A stretch of 64,000 nucleotides of DNA from Herbaspirillum sp. CF444 (GCF_000282135.1 NZ_AKJW01000058.1:186001-250000); one strand, 5' to 3'; numbered from the stretch's first letter, positions 19,602 through 31,917 are shown. The notes: generated by a model from the sequence alone, not told the origin. A program made the numbers and translations.

Positions 19602-20362
19602 CCGGTTTTCAAACCCTGTTTTACAAAGAAGTGTTGCGTTTCTGGAAAGTCGCAACCCAGACCGTGACCGCGCCGATCATGACGGCCATGCTGTATCTGC
19701 TGATTTTCGGCCATGTGCTGCAGGATCGCGTGCAGGTCTATCCGGGCGTGCAATACACCGGCTTCCTGGTGCCCGGCTTGGTGATGATGAGCGTGCTGCA
19801 AAACGCCTTCGCCAACAGCTCGTCGTCGCTGATCCAGTCCAAGATCACCGGCAACCTGGTGTTCGTGCTGCTGACCCCGCTGTCGCACTGGGAAATGTTC
19901 GGCGGCTACGTGCTGGCGGCGGTCGTGCGCGGCCTGATCGTCGGCGCCGGCGTGTTCGTGGTGACGGCCTGGTTCGGTCACCTGAGTTTCGTAGCGCCGT
20001 GGTGGATCGTGATCTTCGCCTTGCTGGGCGCGGCCATTCTCGGCACCATGGGGCTGGTGGCCGGCATCTGGGCCGAAAAGTTCGACCAGCTGGCGGCGTT
20101 CCAGAATTTCCTGATCGTGCCGCTGACCTTTCTGGCCGGCGTGTTTTATTCGATCCATTCGCTGCCGCCATTCTGGCAAACGGTCTCGCATTTCAACCCG
20201 TTTTTTTATATGATCGATGGCTTCCGCTACGGCTTCTTCGGACAGTCCGATATCGACCCCATGATCAGCCTCAGCATCGTCGCCGTTTTCTTCGTCGTGC
20301 TGGCGACCCTGGCGGTACGCATGTTGAAGAGCGGCTACAAATTGCGCACCGGCGCACACTGA
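19598..20362 (+). CDS. ABC-2 type exporter, permease subunit (YadH-like)
   Basis: Inner-membrane permease of 254 residues. The start at 19598 (MTGFQTLFYKEVLRF) overlaps the ATPase stop; the longer upstream frame is a shadow of the ATPase gene. About six membrane segments are visible, with the ABC-2 motif region GVFYSIHSLPPFWQTVSHFNPFFYMIDGFRYGFFG near the C-terminus. It works with the ATPase at 18690 as a half-sized exporter. Confidence 0.92.
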   Translation: MTGFQTLFYKEVLRFWKVATQTVTAPIMTAMLYLLIFGHVLQDRVQVYPGVQYTGFLVPGLVMMSVLQNAFANSSSSLIQSKITGNLVFVLLTPLSHWEMFGGYVLAAVVRGLIVGAGVFVVTAWFGHLSFVAPWWIVIFALLGAAILGTMGLVAGIWAEKFDQLAAFQNFLIVPLTFLAGVFYSIHSLPPFWQTVSHFNPFFYMIDGFRYGFFGQSDIDPMISLSIVAVFFVVLATLAVRMLKSGYKLRTGAH

Positions 20363-20408
20363 CGGCCAAGGCCGTTTGCATATTGATTACCTAGTGAAGA
20401 GCCGCACC

Positions 20409-21910
<1,502 letters not shown>

Positions 21911-21959
21911 TCAGCTGCAACTCAGCCGCAGCTCAGTTTTAAATCAGCCGTACAAAAAA

Positions 21960-22613
21960 ATGACCCAGCAACTCACCCTCGCACTGTCCAAAGGACGCAT
22001 CTTCGAAGAAACGCTGCCGCTGCTCAAAGCCGCCGGCATCGAAGTCGCCGAAGATCCCGAGACCTCGCGCAAGCTGATCCTGCCGACCAACGATCCGGCG
22101 GTGCGCGTGATCATCGTGCGCGCCTCGGACGTGCCGACTTACGTGCAATACGGTGCGGCCGACTTCGGCGTGGCCGGCAAGGACGTGTTGCTGGAGCATG
22201 GCGGCGAAGGCCTGTATCAGCCTATCGACCTCAACATCGCCAAGTGCCGCCTGTCGGTCGCGGTGCAGGACGGTTTCGACTACGCCAGCGCGGTGCGCCA
22301 GGGCGCGCGTCTGCGCGTGGTGACCAAATACGTCAAGACGGCGCGCGAGCATTTCGCCGCCAAGGGCGTGCACGTCGACCTGATCAAACTGTACGGCTCG
22401 ATGGAGCTGGGCCCGCTGGTCGGCCTGTCCGACGCCATCGTCGACCTCGTCAGCACCGGCGGCACCTTGCGCGCCAACAAGCTGGTTGAAGTCGAGCACA
22501 TCATGGAAATTTCATCGCGCCTGGTCGTGAACCAGGCTGCACTGAAATTGAAGCGCGAACGTCTGCAACCGATTCTGGAAGCATTCGAAAAAGCCTCGCA
22601 GGCAAACGCATAA
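21960..22613 (+). CDS. hisG: ATP phosphoribosyltransferase HisG, short form
   Basis: First step of histidine synthesis: ATP plus PRPP to phosphoribosyl-ATP. At 217 residues it is the short HisG_S form, which lacks the C-terminal regulatory domain and needs HisZ. No hisZ is seen in this window. Motifs: [16 protein letters not shown], the [15 protein letters not shown] block, and [22 protein letters not shown], which contains the PRPP loop. It opens the his gene run. Confidence 0.96.
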   Translation: MTQQLTLALSKGRIFEETLPLLKAAGIEVAEDPETSRKLILPTNDPAVRVIIVRASDVPTYVQYGAADFGVAGKDVLLEHGGEGLYQPIDLNIAKCRLSVAVQDGFDYASAVRQGARLRVVTKYVKTAREHFAAKGVHVDLIKLYGSMELGPLVGLSDAIVDLVSTGGTLRANKLVEVEHIMEISSRLVVNQAALKLKRERLQPILEAFEKASQANA

Positions 22614-22662
22614 ATACACATCAGCACCGGCAAGCATTGAAGGTCAGCAGCAAAGGCACATC

Positions 22663-23976
22663 ATGGGCATAGTCATCCGAAAACTCGATTCCACCGAATC
22701 CGGCTTCAAGTCGAAGCTGTCTGCCGTGCTGGCCTTCGAGGCCGGCGAAGACGAAGCCATCGATCGCGCCGCTGCGGGCATCCTGGCTGACGTCAAGACG
22801 CGTGGCGATGCCGCGGTGCTGGAATACACCAATCGTTTCGATCGTCTCACTGCCACCGATGTCGCGGCATTGGAAATCGGCCAGGATGAGTTGCGGCAGG
22901 CGCTGGCTGGTCTGCCCTCTGCGCGTCGCGATGCCCTGCAAACCGCTGCTGATCGCGTGCGCGCCTATCACGCGCGCCAGAAGCAGGAATGCGGCTCCGA
23001 CGGTTTCCTCTACACCGAAGCCGACGGCACCGTACTTGGACAAAAAGTCACGCCGCTCGACCGCGTCGGCATCTACGTGCCGGGCGGCAAGGCCGCCTAT
23101 CCGTCGTCCGTATTGATGAACGCCATCCCGGCCAAGGTGGCCGGCGTGCAGGAAGTCATCATGGTGGTGCCGACGCCGGGCGGAGTGAAGAACGAACTGG
23201 TGCTGGCCGCCGCGGCGATCGCGGGCGTCGACCGCGTCTTCACCATCGGCGGCGCGCAAGCCGTCGGCGCGCTGGCTTACGGCACCGACACCATTCCGCA
23301 AGTCGACAAGATCGTCGGTCCCGGCAATGCCTACGTCGCCGCCGCCAAGCGCCGCGTGTTCGGTACGGTCGGCATCGACATGATCGCCGGCCCTTCGGAG
23401 ATCCTCGTGATCTGCGACGGCAGCACCGATCCCGACTGGATCGCCATGGACCTGTTCTCGCAGGCCGAGCATGACGAGTTGGCGCAATCCATCCTGTTGT
23501 GCCCGGACGCCGATTACATCGCGAAGGTGGAAGCCAGCATCAACAAACAACTCGACGCCATGCCGCGCAAGGACGTGATCCGCACCTCGCTGACCGATCG
23601 CGGCGCGCTGATCAAGGTGCGCGACATGGATGAAGCCTGCGAGATCGCCAACATGATCGCCGCCGAGCATCTGGAAATTTCCGCTGAAGAGCCGCAGCAA
23701 TGGGCCGACAAGATCCGTCACGCCGGCGCCATGTTCCTCGGCCGTTTTTCGTCGGAGTCGCTGGGCGATTATTGCGCCGGCCCGAATCACGTGCTGCCGA
23801 CCTCGCGTACGGCGCGTTTCTCGTCGCCGCTGGGCGTCTACGATTTCCAGAAGCGCTCCAGCATCATCCAGGTCAGCGAAGCCGGCGCCCAGACGCTGGG
23901 CAGGGTGGCTGCAGAGCTGGCCTATGGCGAAGGCTTGCAGGCGCACGCGCGTTCTGCGGAGTATCGTCTCAAATGA
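22663..23976 (+). CDS. hisD: Histidinol dehydrogenase HisD
   Basis: Last two oxidations of the pathway, histidinol to histidine with NAD. It has 437 residues. Motifs are [48 protein letters not shown], the zinc/catalytic region [12 protein letters not shown] and the E-H pair in [15 protein letters not shown], followed by [23 protein letters not shown]. The downstream gene is a DNA methyltransferase rather than hisC. Confidence 0.97.
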   Translation: MGIVIRKLDSTESGFKSKLSAVLAFEAGEDEAIDRAAAGILADVKTRGDAAVLEYTNRFDRLTATDVAALEIGQDELRQALAGLPSARRDALQTAADRVRAYHARQKQECGSDGFLYTEADGTVLGQKVTPLDRVGIYVPGGKAAYPSSVLMNAIPAKVAGVQEVIMVVPTPGGVKNELVLAAAAIAGVDRVFTIGGAQAVGALAYGTDTIPQVDKIVGPGNAYVAAAKRRVFGTVGIDMIAGPSEILVICDGSTDPDWIAMDLFSQAEHDELAQSILLCPDADYIAKVEASINKQLDAMPRKDVIRTSLTDRGALIKVRDMDEACEIANMIAAEHLEISAEEPQQWADKIRHAGAMFLGRFSSESLGDYCAGPNHVLPTSRTARFSSPLGVYDFQKRSSIIQVSEAGAQTLGRVAAELAYGEGLQAHARSAEYRLK

Positions 23977-24004
23977 CAACGCGCCGCGTTGAGCCAGGCC
24001 TGCG

Positions 24005-24796
24005 ATGAGCTGGCTCGACCGCGTTTTTTGCGAAGATGCGCTGGATGGCTTGGCGCGCATTCCCGATGGCCAGATCGATTTGCTGATCGCGGATCCGCCG
24101 TACGGCCTCGGCAAGGATTACGGCAACGACTCCGACAAGCTCGATACCGAGGCTTACCTGGCGTGGACCGAGCAGTGGATCACTGCCGCCATTCCCAAGC
24201 TCAAGCCGAACGGCAGCCTCTACATCTTTCTGACCTGGCGTTACTCGCCGGAAATTTTCGTCATGCTCAAGCGTCGCATGACCATGCTCAACGAAATCAT
24301 CTGGGACCGCCGCGTGCCGTCGATGGGCGGCAGCACCCGCAAGTATTCGTCGGTGCACGACACCATCGGTTTTTTTGCGCGCGCCAAGGATTATTACTTC
24401 GACCTCGACGCCATCCGCATTCCTTACGACGCCGAGACCAAGAAGGCGCGTTCGCGTTCTATCTTCGTCGGCGCCAAGTGGCTGGAAATGGGCTACAACC
24501 CGAAGGACGTCTGGAGCGTGTCGCGCCTGCATCGCGAGCACAAGGAGCGCGCCGATCATCCGACGCAAAAGCCGCTGGAAATCGTCGAACGCATGATCAA
24601 GGCGTCGTGTCCGCCGGGCGGCGTGGTGCTTGATCCCTTCATGGGCAGCGGCACGACGGCGGTGGCGGCAAGACGCTGCGGCCGCCGGTTTGTCGGCTTT
24701 GAACTGAACCCGGCTTATTGCGAATTGATCGCGCAGCGCGTGGCCGAACTGGATTCCACATCGACACAGACATCCCATGAGCAAGTCACTGGTTGA
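24005..24796 (+). CDS. DNA adenine-N6 methyltransferase, beta class, orphan
   Basis: In this 263-residue protein the catalytic motif IV DPPYGLG (D30) comes before the SAM motif [12 protein letters not shown] (D210), the beta-class order. HPTQKP at about 185-190 and [11 protein letters not shown] near the end are typical of small solitary or YhdJ/CcrM-like enzymes. No restriction endonuclease gene is adjacent. It lies 28 bases after hisD and its last 20 bases overlap hisC, so it is cotranscribed and probably translationally coupled with histidine genes. The recognition sequence cannot be read from the protein. Confidence 0.9.
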   Translation: MSWLDRVFCEDALDGLARIPDGQIDLLIADPPYGLGKDYGNDSDKLDTEAYLAWTEQWITAAIPKLKPNGSLYIFLTWRYSPEIFVMLKRRMTMLNEIIWDRRVPSMGGSTRKYSSVHDTIGFFARAKDYYFDLDAIRIPYDAETKKARSRSIFVGAKWLEMGYNPKDVWSVSRLHREHKERADHPTQKPLEIVERMIKASCPPGGVVLDPFMGSGTTAVAARRCGRRFVGFELNPAYCELIAQRVAELDSTSTQTSHEQVTG

Positions 24797-25880
24797 AAAC
24801 ATCATCCGCGCCGACGTGCGCGCGCTGTCGGCTTATCCGGTGCCGGATGCCGCCGGCTTCGTCAAACTCGACGCGATGGAAAATCCTTATATCTTGCCGC
24901 AGGCCGTGCGCGAGGAACTGGGGCAGCGTCTGGCCGAGGTCGCGCTCAATCGCTATCCGGTGCCGTCCTACACGCAGCTGAAGGCCAAGCTGTGCCGCCA
25001 CATGGGCGTGCCGGCAGGTTTCGACGTATTGCTGGGCAATGGTTCGGACGAATTGATTTCCATCGTTTCCGTGGCATGCGCCAAAGCGGGCGCCAAGGTG
25101 TTGGCGCCGGAGCCGGGTTTCGTGATGTATGGCGTGTCGGCGAAGTTCGCCGGCCTCGACTACATCGGCGTGCCGCTCAAGGCTGACTTCACGCTCGATC
25201 TCGACGCCATGCTGGCGGCAATTACCGAACATCGGCCGGCGATTACCTATCTCGCCTATCCGAACAATCCTACCGGTACGCTGTACGATGCGGGCGACAT
25301 GGAGGCGATCATCCGCGCCGTCGGCGACAATGGCATCGTGGTGGTCGACGAGGCCTACCAGCCGTTCGCGCAAGAGAGTTTCATGCCGCGCTTGCCGGAA
25401 TTCAACAATCTGGTGGTCATGCGCACCGTCTCCAAGCTCGGGCTGGCCGGCATCCGTCTCGGCTACATGGCCGCCGGCGGCGCCTTGTTGCAGGAATTCG
25501 ACAAGGTGCGGCCTCCTTACAATATCAACGTGCTGACCCAGGCCGCGGCGGAGTTCGTGCTCGACCATACGGCCGAGCTGGACCGGCAGGCGGCGGCACT
25601 GCGCCGCGCGCGCACGGACCTGACAGCGGCGATTATCGCAGTCGGCGGCATTGAAGTTTTCCCTTCCGCCGCCAATTTCTTGCTGATTCGACTGGCAAAT
25701 GCGGATAAAGTGTTTGCAGGACTGCTGCAACGTAAGGTATTAGTCAAAAATGCCGGTAAAATGCATCCATTGCTGAAAAATTGCCTGCGAGTCAATGTCA
25801 GCACACCCGAAGAGAATGCCCTGTTCCTGGCCGCGCTGAAAGACACGCTTCAAGAGCTCAGCCGGGAATCATTTTTGTAA
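24777..25880 (+). CDS. hisC: Histidinol-phosphate aminotransferase HisC
   Basis: PLP-dependent class I/II aminotransferase of 367 residues. Visible are [16 protein letters not shown], the [10 protein letters not shown] block, VVDEAYQPF and the PLP-lysine motif [12 protein letters not shown]. The start at 24777 lies inside the upstream methyltransferase gene (20-base overlap); the frame and N-terminal motif ([18 protein letters not shown]) support it. The downstream gap to hisB is 19 bases. Confidence 0.95.
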   Translation: MSKSLVENIIRADVRALSAYPVPDAAGFVKLDAMENPYILPQAVREELGQRLAEVALNRYPVPSYTQLKAKLCRHMGVPAGFDVLLGNGSDELISIVSVACAKAGAKVLAPEPGFVMYGVSAKFAGLDYIGVPLKADFTLDLDAMLAAITEHRPAITYLAYPNNPTGTLYDAGDMEAIIRAVGDNGIVVVDEAYQPFAQESFMPRLPEFNNLVVMRTVSKLGLAGIRLGYMAAGGALLQEFDKVRPPYNINVLTQAAAEFVLDHTAELDRQAAALRRARTDLTAAIIAVGGIEVFPSAANFLLIRLANADKVFAGLLQRKVLVKNAGKMHPLLKNCLRVNVSTPEENALFLAALKDTLQELSRESFL

Positions 25881-25899
25881 TGTCTGTTTTACCCTGATC

Positions 25900-26496
25900 A
25901 TGTCAACTCCACGAACTGCAGAAGTCGTCCGCAACACCAACGAGACGCAAATCCGCGTCGCGATCAACCTGGATGGCACCGGCCAGCAAAAGCTGGACAC
26001 CGGCGTGCCTTTCCTTGATCACATGCTGGACCAGATCGCGCGCCATGGTTTGATCGACCTCGACATCCAGGCCAAGGGCGACCTGCACATCGATGCGCAT
26101 CACACCGTGGAAGACGTCGGCATCACGCTCGGCCAGGCTTTTGCCAAGGCCATCGGCGACAAGAAGGGCATCCGCCGCTATGGCCATGCCTACGTGCCGC
26201 TCGACGAAGCGCTGTCGCGCGTGGTCATCGATTTCTCCGGCCGTCCGGGCCTGGAGTACCACATCCCGTTTACACGCTCGATGATCGGCGGCTTCGACGT
26301 CGATCTGACCAGCGAATTCTTCCATGGCTTTGTCAATCATGCGCAGGTCACGCTGCATGTCGACAACCTGCGCGGCATCAATGCGCACCATCAATGCGAA
26401 ACCGTATTCAAGGCTTTCGGCCGTGCATTGCGCATGGCGATCGAGCTTGATCCGCGCGCGGCGGGAACGATTCCTTCCACCAAAGGCAGTCTGTAA
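25900..26496 (+). CDS. hisB: Imidazoleglycerol-phosphate dehydratase HisB
   Basis: Monofunctional dehydratase of 198 residues, without the N-terminal phosphatase domain of the enterobacterial fusion, so histidinol-phosphate phosphatase must be encoded elsewhere. Metal-binding histidine motifs are [44 protein letters not shown] and the C-terminal [19 protein letters not shown] 75-base gap separates it from hisH. Confidence 0.97.
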   Translation: MSTPRTAEVVRNTNETQIRVAINLDGTGQQKLDTGVPFLDHMLDQIARHGLIDLDIQAKGDLHIDAHHTVEDVGITLGQAFAKAIGDKKGIRRYGHAYVPLDEALSRVVIDFSGRPGLEYHIPFTRSMIGGFDVDLTSEFFHGFVNHAQVTLHVDNLRGINAHHQCETVFKAFGRALRMAIELDPRAAGTIPSTKGSL

Positions 26497-26571
26497 TGTG
26501 AGCCGGCCGGCGGAACCGCTGCGATAGCAGGTTCCTTCGTTCGCACTTTCTGTGCTTTTGCATTCTTTACT

Positions 26572-27210
26572 ATGAATAAAATTGTTGTAGTGGATTACGG
26601 GATGGGCAACCTGCGCTCGGTCGCGCAAGCCCTGCGTCATGTCGCGCCTGAAGCCGATGTGCGCATTTCCGGCGAAGTGGCCGATATCCAGTCCGCCGAC
26701 CGCATCGTGCTGCCGGGCCAGGGCGCCATGCCGGACTGCATGCGTTGCCTGCGCGAGTCCGGTTTGCAGGAGGCCGTGATCGATGCGTCGCGCAACAAGC
26801 CGCTGTTCGGCGTGTGCGTCGGCGAGCAAATGTTGTTCGACTGGAGCGAGGAAGGCGATACGCCGGGACTTGGTTTGTTGCCGGGCAAGGTGGTGCGCTT
26901 CCGGCTCGACGGTCAGACGCAGGAGGACGGCTCGCGTTTCAAGGTGCCGCAGATGGGCTGGAACCGCGTCCATCAGAAGGCCGCGCATCCGCTCTGGGAC
27001 GGCATAGACGAGCAGGCTTACTTTTATTTTGTGCACAGCTATTACGCGCAACCGGGCCAATCGGCTCACACCGTGGGCGAGACCGTCTACGGCGAGCCGT
27101 TCGCCTGTGCCGTCGCCCGCGATAATATTTTTGCAACGCAATTCCATCCGGAAAAAAGTGCCGCTGCGGGTTTGCAGCTGTATCGGAATTTCGTACACTG
27201 GAAACCTTGA
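26572..27210 (+). CDS. hisH: Imidazole glycerol phosphate synthase, glutaminase subunit HisH
   Basis: Class I glutamine amidotransferase of 212 residues that feeds ammonia to HisF. Motifs: [16 protein letters not shown], the oxyanion region [11 protein letters not shown], the nucleophile cysteine in [11 protein letters not shown], and the His/Glu of the triad in [11 protein letters not shown]. The nucleophile elbow reads GVCVGEQ rather than the frequent GICLGMQ. It is followed by hisA after 83 bases. Confidence 0.96.
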   Translation: MNKIVVVDYGMGNLRSVAQALRHVAPEADVRISGEVADIQSADRIVLPGQGAMPDCMRCLRESGLQEAVIDASRNKPLFGVCVGEQMLFDWSEEGDTPGLGLLPGKVVRFRLDGQTQEDGSRFKVPQMGWNRVHQKAAHPLWDGIDEQAYFYFVHSYYAQPGQSAHTVGETVYGEPFACAVARDNIFATQFHPEKSAAAGLQLYRNFVHWKP

Positions 27211-27293
27211 TTTTTGCTTAATTTCTGTCCAACCGGCAAGTTGCGCAGCGATGCCGACTTGTTCTCTTTTTACCTAACGTTATTACCGTAGCC

Positions 27294-28100
27294 ATGCTGC
27301 TGATACCTGCCATCGACCTGAAAGACGGTCATTGCGTTCGCCTGAAGCAAGGCGATATGGACCAAGCCACCGTATTCTCCCAAGACCCCGCCGAAATGGC
27401 GCGGCACTGGCTCGCGCAAGGCGCCCGTCGTCTGCATCTGGTTGATCTGAACGGCGCCTTCGCCGGCAAGCCGAAGAACGAATCCGCCGTCAAAGCCATC
27501 CTCAAGGCGGTGCGCGATTTCGCCGTTGCCAACGACGTCGAAGAAATCCCCGTGCAGCTGGGCGGCGGCATCCGCGATCTCGACACCATCGAGCGCTACC
27601 TCGACGACGGCCTGTCCTACATCATCATCGGCACCGCTGCGGTGAAGAACCCCGGCTTCTTGCACGACGCCTGCAGCGCGTTTCCGGGGCAGATCATCGT
27701 CGGTCTCGACGCCAAGGACGGCAAGGTCGCCACCGACGGCTGGAGCAAGCTGTCCGGCCATGAAGTGGTCGACCTCGCACAGAAATTCGAAGGCTACGGC
27801 TGCGAAGCCATCGTCTACACCGACATCGGCCGCGACGGCATGATGGGCGGCGTCAATATCGAAGCGACCGTGCGCCTGGCGCAGGCCGTGTCGATCCCGA
27901 TCATCGCCTCCGGCGGCGTGCACAGCATCAAGGACGTCGAAGCCCTGTGCGGCGTGCAGGACGAAGGCATCGAAGCCGTCATTTGCGGCCGTTCGATTTA
28001 CGAAGGCACGCTGGACCTGAGCTCGGCGCAGGATCGCGCCGATGAATTGACGGAAGAGGCATCACCGGCGTCCGAAGGGTCCGACAGCGAACAATCATGA
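27294..28100 (+). CDS. hisA: ProFAR isomerase HisA
   Basis: TIM-barrel isomerase of 268 residues. It starts [21 protein letters not shown], with catalytic Asp in AIDLKDG, phosphate loops VQLGGGIRD and ASGGVHS, and the second acid in [10 protein letters not shown]. Length is about 20 residues above the usual because of an acidic, Ser-rich C-terminal tail ([17 protein letters not shown]); its role is unknown. It overlaps hisF by 4 bases. Confidence 0.96.
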   Translation: MLLIPAIDLKDGHCVRLKQGDMDQATVFSQDPAEMARHWLAQGARRLHLVDLNGAFAGKPKNESAVKAILKAVRDFAVANDVEEIPVQLGGGIRDLDTIERYLDDGLSYIIIGTAAVKNPGFLHDACSAFPGQIIVGLDAKDGKVATDGWSKLSGHEVVDLAQKFEGYGCEAIVYTDIGRDGMMGGVNIEATVRLAQAVSIPIIASGGVHSIKDVEALCGVQDEGIEAVICGRSIYEGTLDLSSAQDRADELTEEASPASEGSDSEQS

Positions 28101-28861
28101 CACTCGCAAAACGCATCATTCCCTGTCTCGACGTGACGGCCGGACGGGTTGTCAAAGGCGTCAATTTCGTCGAGCTGCGCGACGCCGGGGACCCGGTTGA
28201 GATTGCGCGCCGCTATGATGAACAGGGCGCGGACGAGATCACCTTCCTCGACATCACCGCCTCGTCGGACGGCCGCGGCCTGATCCTCGACATCATCGAA
28301 GCGGTGGCGTCGCAGGTTTTCATTCCACTGACGGTCGGCGGCGGCGTGCGCGCAGTCGACGACGTGCGCCGCTTGCTCAATGCCGGCGCCGATAAAGTCG
28401 GCATCAACACCTCGGCCGTGACCAATCCGCAACTGGTGGCGGACGCCGCGAGCAAATACGGTTCTCAGTGCATCGTCGTCGCCATCGACGCCAAACGTAC
28501 CGGCGAAGGCAAGTGGGAAGTCTTCACCCACGGCGGCCGCAACGCCACCGGGCTGGATGCGGTGGAGTGGGCACGCAAGATGGCGCAACTCGGCGCCGGC
28601 GAAATTCTGCTGACCAGCATGGACCGCGACGGTACGCGCAGCGGATTCGACCTGGCGCTCACGCGCGCGGTGTCCGAGGCGGTGGCGATCCCTGTGATTG
28701 CATCCGGCGGCGTCGGCGGCTTGCAGGATCTTGCCGACGGCATCAAACAAGGCAAGGCGGATGCCGTGCTGGCGGCGAGCATCTTCCACTACGGCCAACA
28801 CACCGTGCAAGAGGCGAAACGTTTTATGGCCGATCAAAATATTCCTATGAGGCTGGCATGA
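28097..28861 (+). CDS. hisF: Imidazole glycerol phosphate synthase, cyclase subunit HisF
   Basis: TIM-barrel cyclase of 254 residues that works with HisH. Motifs: [49 protein letters not shown] and [12 protein letters not shown]. It is coupled to hisA (4-base overlap) and hisI (4-base overlap). Confidence 0.97.
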   Translation: MTLAKRIIPCLDVTAGRVVKGVNFVELRDAGDPVEIARRYDEQGADEITFLDITASSDGRGLILDIIEAVASQVFIPLTVGGGVRAVDDVRRLLNAGADKVGINTSAVTNPQLVADAASKYGSQCIVVAIDAKRTGEGKWEVFTHGGRNATGLDAVEWARKMAQLGAGEILLTSMDRDGTRSGFDLALTRAVSEAVAIPVIASGGVGGLQDLADGIKQGKADAVLAASIFHYGQHTVQEAKRFMADQNIPMRLA

Positions 28862-29325
28862 GCATCAGTGCAAAATGGCTGAACAAGGTGAAGTGGGACG
28901 AAGTCGGACTGGTGCCGGTGATTGCCCAGGAAGTCGGCTCCAACGACGTGCTGATGTTTGCCTGGATGAATCGCGAAGCGCTGGCCAAGACCGTGCAATC
29001 CGGTGAAGCAGTGTACTGGAGCCGCTCGCGCAAGAAGCTGTGGCACAAGGGCGAAGAGTCCGGCCACTTCCAGAAGGTCCATGAAATCCGCCTCGACTGC
29101 GACGAAGACGTGGTTTTGCTGAAGGTCGAGCAGGTGGCCGGCATTGCCTGCCACACCGGCCGCCATTCCTGCTTCTTCCAGAAATTCGAAGGCAACGCCG
29201 AGACCGGCGAATGGCAGACCGTCGAGCCGGTCCTGAAAGACAACGAAGCAGCGGCGCTGGAAAAGGAAAAGCCGAAGCGCACGCGCAAAGCAACTCCCAA
29301 AGCCACACCCAAGGTCGAGCCATGA
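28858..29325 (+). CDS. hisI: Phosphoribosyl-AMP cyclohydrolase HisI
   Basis: Zinc hydrolase opening the purine ring of PR-AMP. The start is taken at 28858, overlapping the hisF stop. Of 155 residues, the catalytic part (about 1-125) has [29 protein letters not shown], the metal-binding [10 protein letters not shown] and the cysteine pair in [13 protein letters not shown]. The C-terminal 25 residues form a Lys/Pro/Thr-rich tail with repeated KATPK-like units, beyond the usual length of about 130. HisE is a separate gene, unlike the enterobacterial HisIE fusion. Confidence 0.95.
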   Translation: MSISAKWLNKVKWDEVGLVPVIAQEVGSNDVLMFAWMNREALAKTVQSGEAVYWSRSRKKLWHKGEESGHFQKVHEIRLDCDEDVVLLKVEQVAGIACHTGRHSCFFQKFEGNAETGEWQTVEPVLKDNEAAALEKEKPKRTRKATPKATPKVEP

Positions 29326-29666
29326 GTGAAACACTGCGCCGTCTGGCCGAAGTCATCGAATCGCGCAAGCTGGCCAACGGCGGCAATCCCGAAAAGTCCT
29401 ACGTCGCCAAGCTGTTTTCCAAGGGCGACGACGCGATCCTGAAAAAGATCGGCGAAGAAGCGGCTGAAACCATCATGGCCGCCAAGGATGCGCGCGTGAG
29501 CGGCGACTCCTCCAAGGTGCTCTACGAATGCGCCGACCTGTGGTTCCATTCCATGGTCATGCTGGCGCAATTCGATCTCAAGCCGCAGGACGTGCTGAAC
29601 GAACTGGCGCGGCGCGAAGGTTTGTCGGGGCTGGAAGAAAAAGCAAATCGTCCCGCCGACGCATAA
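29322..29666 (+). CDS. hisE: Phosphoribosyl-ATP pyrophosphatase HisE
   Basis: MazG-like all-helical pyrophosphatase of 114 residues. The start at 29322 ([16 protein letters not shown]) overlaps the hisI stop. Motifs: [30 protein letters not shown], with the acidic metal-binding EExxE pattern, and [13 protein letters not shown]. It ends the histidine gene series; hinT follows after 56 bases. Confidence 0.96.
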   Translation: MSETLRRLAEVIESRKLANGGNPEKSYVAKLFSKGDDAILKKIGEEAAETIMAAKDARVSGDSSKVLYECADLWFHSMVMLAQFDLKPQDVLNELARREGLSGLEEKANRPADA

Positions 29667-29722
29667 AGAAAACAATAACCGGCGCAGGCGCCCATTTATC
29701 GAGACACCGAGGAGAAGCAGCT

Positions 29723-30106
29723 TTGGATAACTGTATTTTTTGCAAGATCGCCGCCAAGCAGATTCCGTCGAAGATGATTTATGAAGACGATGACGTCATC
29801 GCTTTCCACGACATCAACCCGGCCGCGCCGGTGCACTTCCTGATTGTTCCCAAAGAACACGTCGCCACGTTGGCCGATTGCGCGGAGAAACATGCTGCGC
29901 TATTGGGTAAAATGGCCTTGTTGGCGCCAAAACTGGCGCAGGAACAGGGATGCGGTTACCAGCTTGACGCGACCGGCGACAAGACCGGCGGTTTCAAGAC
30001 GCTTTTCAATACGGGCCCTGACGGCGGCCAAGAGGTGTACCATCTCCATATGCATGTGATCGGTGGCGCGCATCCGTGGCGGGCCAAGTCCGTGCTGCAG
30101 GGATAA
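29723..30106 (+). CDS. hinT: HIT-family nucleotide phosphoramidase HinT
   Basis: Histidine-triad hydrolase of 127 residues that acts on purine nucleoside phosphoramidates. The start is proposed as TTG at 29723 (MDNCIFCKIAAKQIPSK): it fits the conserved family start and lies after GAGGAG; no in-frame ATG occurs upstream near enough. The triad motif is EVYHLHMHVIGG near the C-terminus. The position between hisE and tatA is conserved in betaproteobacteria. Confidence 0.93.
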   Translation: MDNCIFCKIAAKQIPSKMIYEDDDVIAFHDINPAAPVHFLIVPKEHVATLADCAEKHAALLGKMALLAPKLAQEQGCGYQLDATGDKTGGFKTLFNTGPDGGQEVYHLHMHVIGGAHPWRAKSVLQG

Positions 30107-30194
30107 ACCGGCAATCCGGTGGCGCCCCTGGCAAGAATATTGCAATAAAGATTTATTTGAATACAGGGCACGCGTGTCCGCTTAGGAGAGAAAA

Positions 30195-30407
30195 ATGGGT
30201 TCGTTCAGTATCTGGCATTGGTTGATCGTTCTGGTTATCGTCATGGTCGTTTTCGGCACGAAGAAGCTGGGCAACATGGGTTCCGACCTGGGCAAGGCCG
30301 TCAAGGGCTTCAAGGATGGCGTCAAGGGCGAAGAAGAGAAGCCTGTCGCCAAGGATCAGACCACCATCGACGTGCAAGCCAAAGACAAAGAAAAATCCGG
30401 CAGCTAA
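30195..30407 (+). CDS. tatA: Sec-independent translocase subunit TatA
   Basis: Channel-forming Tat subunit of 70 residues: one membrane helix ([18 protein letters not shown]), an [23 protein letters not shown] amphipathic helix, then a charged tail. A good ribosome-binding site (AGGAGAG) is just upstream. It heads tatABC. Confidence 0.96.
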   Translation: MGSFSIWHWLIVLVIVMVVFGTKKLGNMGSDLGKAVKGFKDGVKGEEEKPVAKDQTTIDVQAKDKEKSGS

Positions 30408-30552
30408 TACATGTCGTCGACACCCGCGCCGCCTTCCGGGTCGCGCGGGCTATCGTTGTTCCTGATGCCCCGGCGCAGCACTTGTTCTGCTGCGCTTTTG
30501 TTTCCAGGTCCGTGGCACTCACTTTCGCTTATTTCAGCTATCCACCCTCGCA

Positions 30553-31053
30553 ATGATTGATATCGGTCTTTCCAAGCTGGCTTTAATCGGCGTCGTCGCG
30601 CTGGTCGTGATCGGCCCCGAGCGTCTGCCCAAGGTCGCGCGCATGGCCGGTTCGCTGTTCGGTCGCGCGCAGCGTTACATCAACGAGGTCAAGACCGAGG
30701 TCAGCCGCGAAATCGAGCTGGAGGAATTGCGCAAGATGCAAAAGGATGTCGAAGAAGCGGCAAGCGACGTCCACAGCAGCATTTCCAAGAGCGTCGCCGA
30801 TGCCGAGAATTCCATCAATGAGGCCTGGAACGACAGCAACTCGGGTAGCAGCACCAGCTGGAGCAGCACGCCAAGTCCGGAAGCGCTGACCATCAAGGCC
30901 AAGAATTTCCGCAAGAAGAAGCTGGCGCGCACCTCGGCCGTGCCGTCGTGGTACAAGAACCAAAGCGGCCGCCGCACCCGCGTCATTTCTGCAGCAGCGC
31001 GCGTGGCCAAATATCGTCCGATCGGCGCCGGCAAATCCGCCGGCTTTTTCTAA
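30553..31053 (+). CDS. tatB: Sec-independent translocase subunit TatB
   Basis: Substrate-receptor subunit of 166 residues. It opens MIDIGLSKLALIGVVALVVIGPERLPKVAR, with the conserved Glu in the membrane helix and the GPERLP hinge; a long amphipathic helix follows (RAQRYINEVKTEVSREIELEEL) and then a Ser-rich, basic tail. Confidence 0.96.
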   Translation: MIDIGLSKLALIGVVALVVIGPERLPKVARMAGSLFGRAQRYINEVKTEVSREIELEELRKMQKDVEEAASDVHSSISKSVADAENSINEAWNDSNSGSSTSWSSTPSPEALTIKAKNFRKKKLARTSAVPSWYKNQSGRRTRVISAAARVAKYRPIGAGKSAGFF

Positions 31054-31095
31054 TCCCGATGGACTTGTTTTCCATCCCACTCCTGCAGTAATCCC

Positions 31096-31869
31096 ATGGC
31101 CGAAGAACAGAAAACGTCAGGTAGCGAAGATACCTTCATCTCGCATCTGATCGAATTGCGCAGCCGCGTGGTCAAGTCCTCGGCTGCCGTGCTCATCATC
31201 TTCCTGTGCATGATGCCGTGGGCTGCGCATATCTTCGATCTGCTGGCCGCGCCGATGATCCACGCGCTGCCGGCCGGCAGCAAGATGATCGCGACCGGCG
31301 TGATCACGCCGTTCCTGATTCCGGTCAAGGTCACCATGCTGATGGCCTTCATCATCGCCTTGCCGTGGGTGCTGTACCAGATGTGGGCATTCGTCGCGCC
31401 GGGTCTGTACACGCACGAAAAGCGCCTGGTCGCACCGCTGGTGATTTCGTCGTCGATACTGTTCATCACCGGCGTGGCGTTCTGCTATTTCTTCGTGTTC
31501 GGCGTGGTGTTCCCGTTCATCAACAACTTCGCGCCGAAGTCGGTGTCGGTGGCGCCGGATATCGACAGCTACGTCGACTTCGTGCTGACCATGTTCCTGG
31601 CGTTCGGCATCACCTTCGAAGTGCCGATCATCGTGATCGTGCTGGTGCGCATGGGCCTGGTGCCGCTGGCCAAGCTCAAGCAGATCCGTCCTTACGTCGT
31701 GGTCGGCGCGTTCGTGGTCGCCGCCGTGGTGACGCCGCCGGACATCATGAGTCAGCTGATGCTGGCCGTGCCATTGTGCCTGCTGTATGAAATCGGCCTG
31801 TTGGTGGCGCCGATCTTCGAGAAGGCGACACGCGCGCCGGAAGAACGCGAAGACGCCGTAGGCGGCTGA
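31096..31869 (+). CDS. tatC: Sec-independent translocase subunit TatC
   Basis: Core twin-arginine receptor of 257 residues with six membrane helices. Signature motifs are FISHLIELRSRVVKSSAA, the FVAPGLYTHEKRL loop and FGITFEVPIIVIVLVRMGL. It presumably exports, among others, the Rieske protein at 35392. A strong bidirectional terminator follows at 31887. Confidence 0.97.
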   Translation: MAEEQKTSGSEDTFISHLIELRSRVVKSSAAVLIIFLCMMPWAAHIFDLLAAPMIHALPAGSKMIATGVITPFLIPVKVTMLMAFIIALPWVLYQMWAFVAPGLYTHEKRLVAPLVISSSILFITGVAFCYFFVFGVVFPFINNFAPKSVSVAPDIDSYVDFVLTMFLAFGITFEVPIIVIVLVRMGLVPLAKLKQIRPYVVVGAFVVAAVVTPPDIMSQLMLAVPLCLLYEIGLLVAPIFEKATRAPEEREDAVGG

Positions 31870-31886
31870 TCCGGACCGCGACTCAA

Positions 31887-31917
31887 ATAAAAAGCCACTG
31901 CATGCAGTGGCTTTTTT
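31887..31917. terminator. Bidirectional intrinsic terminator between tatC and the DUF2461 gene
   Basis: The palindrome AAGCCACTGCA/TGCAGTGGCTT (31892-31913) is flanked by an A run on the left and a T run on the right, so it can stop transcription from both sides. It lies between convergent genes. Confidence 0.9.
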
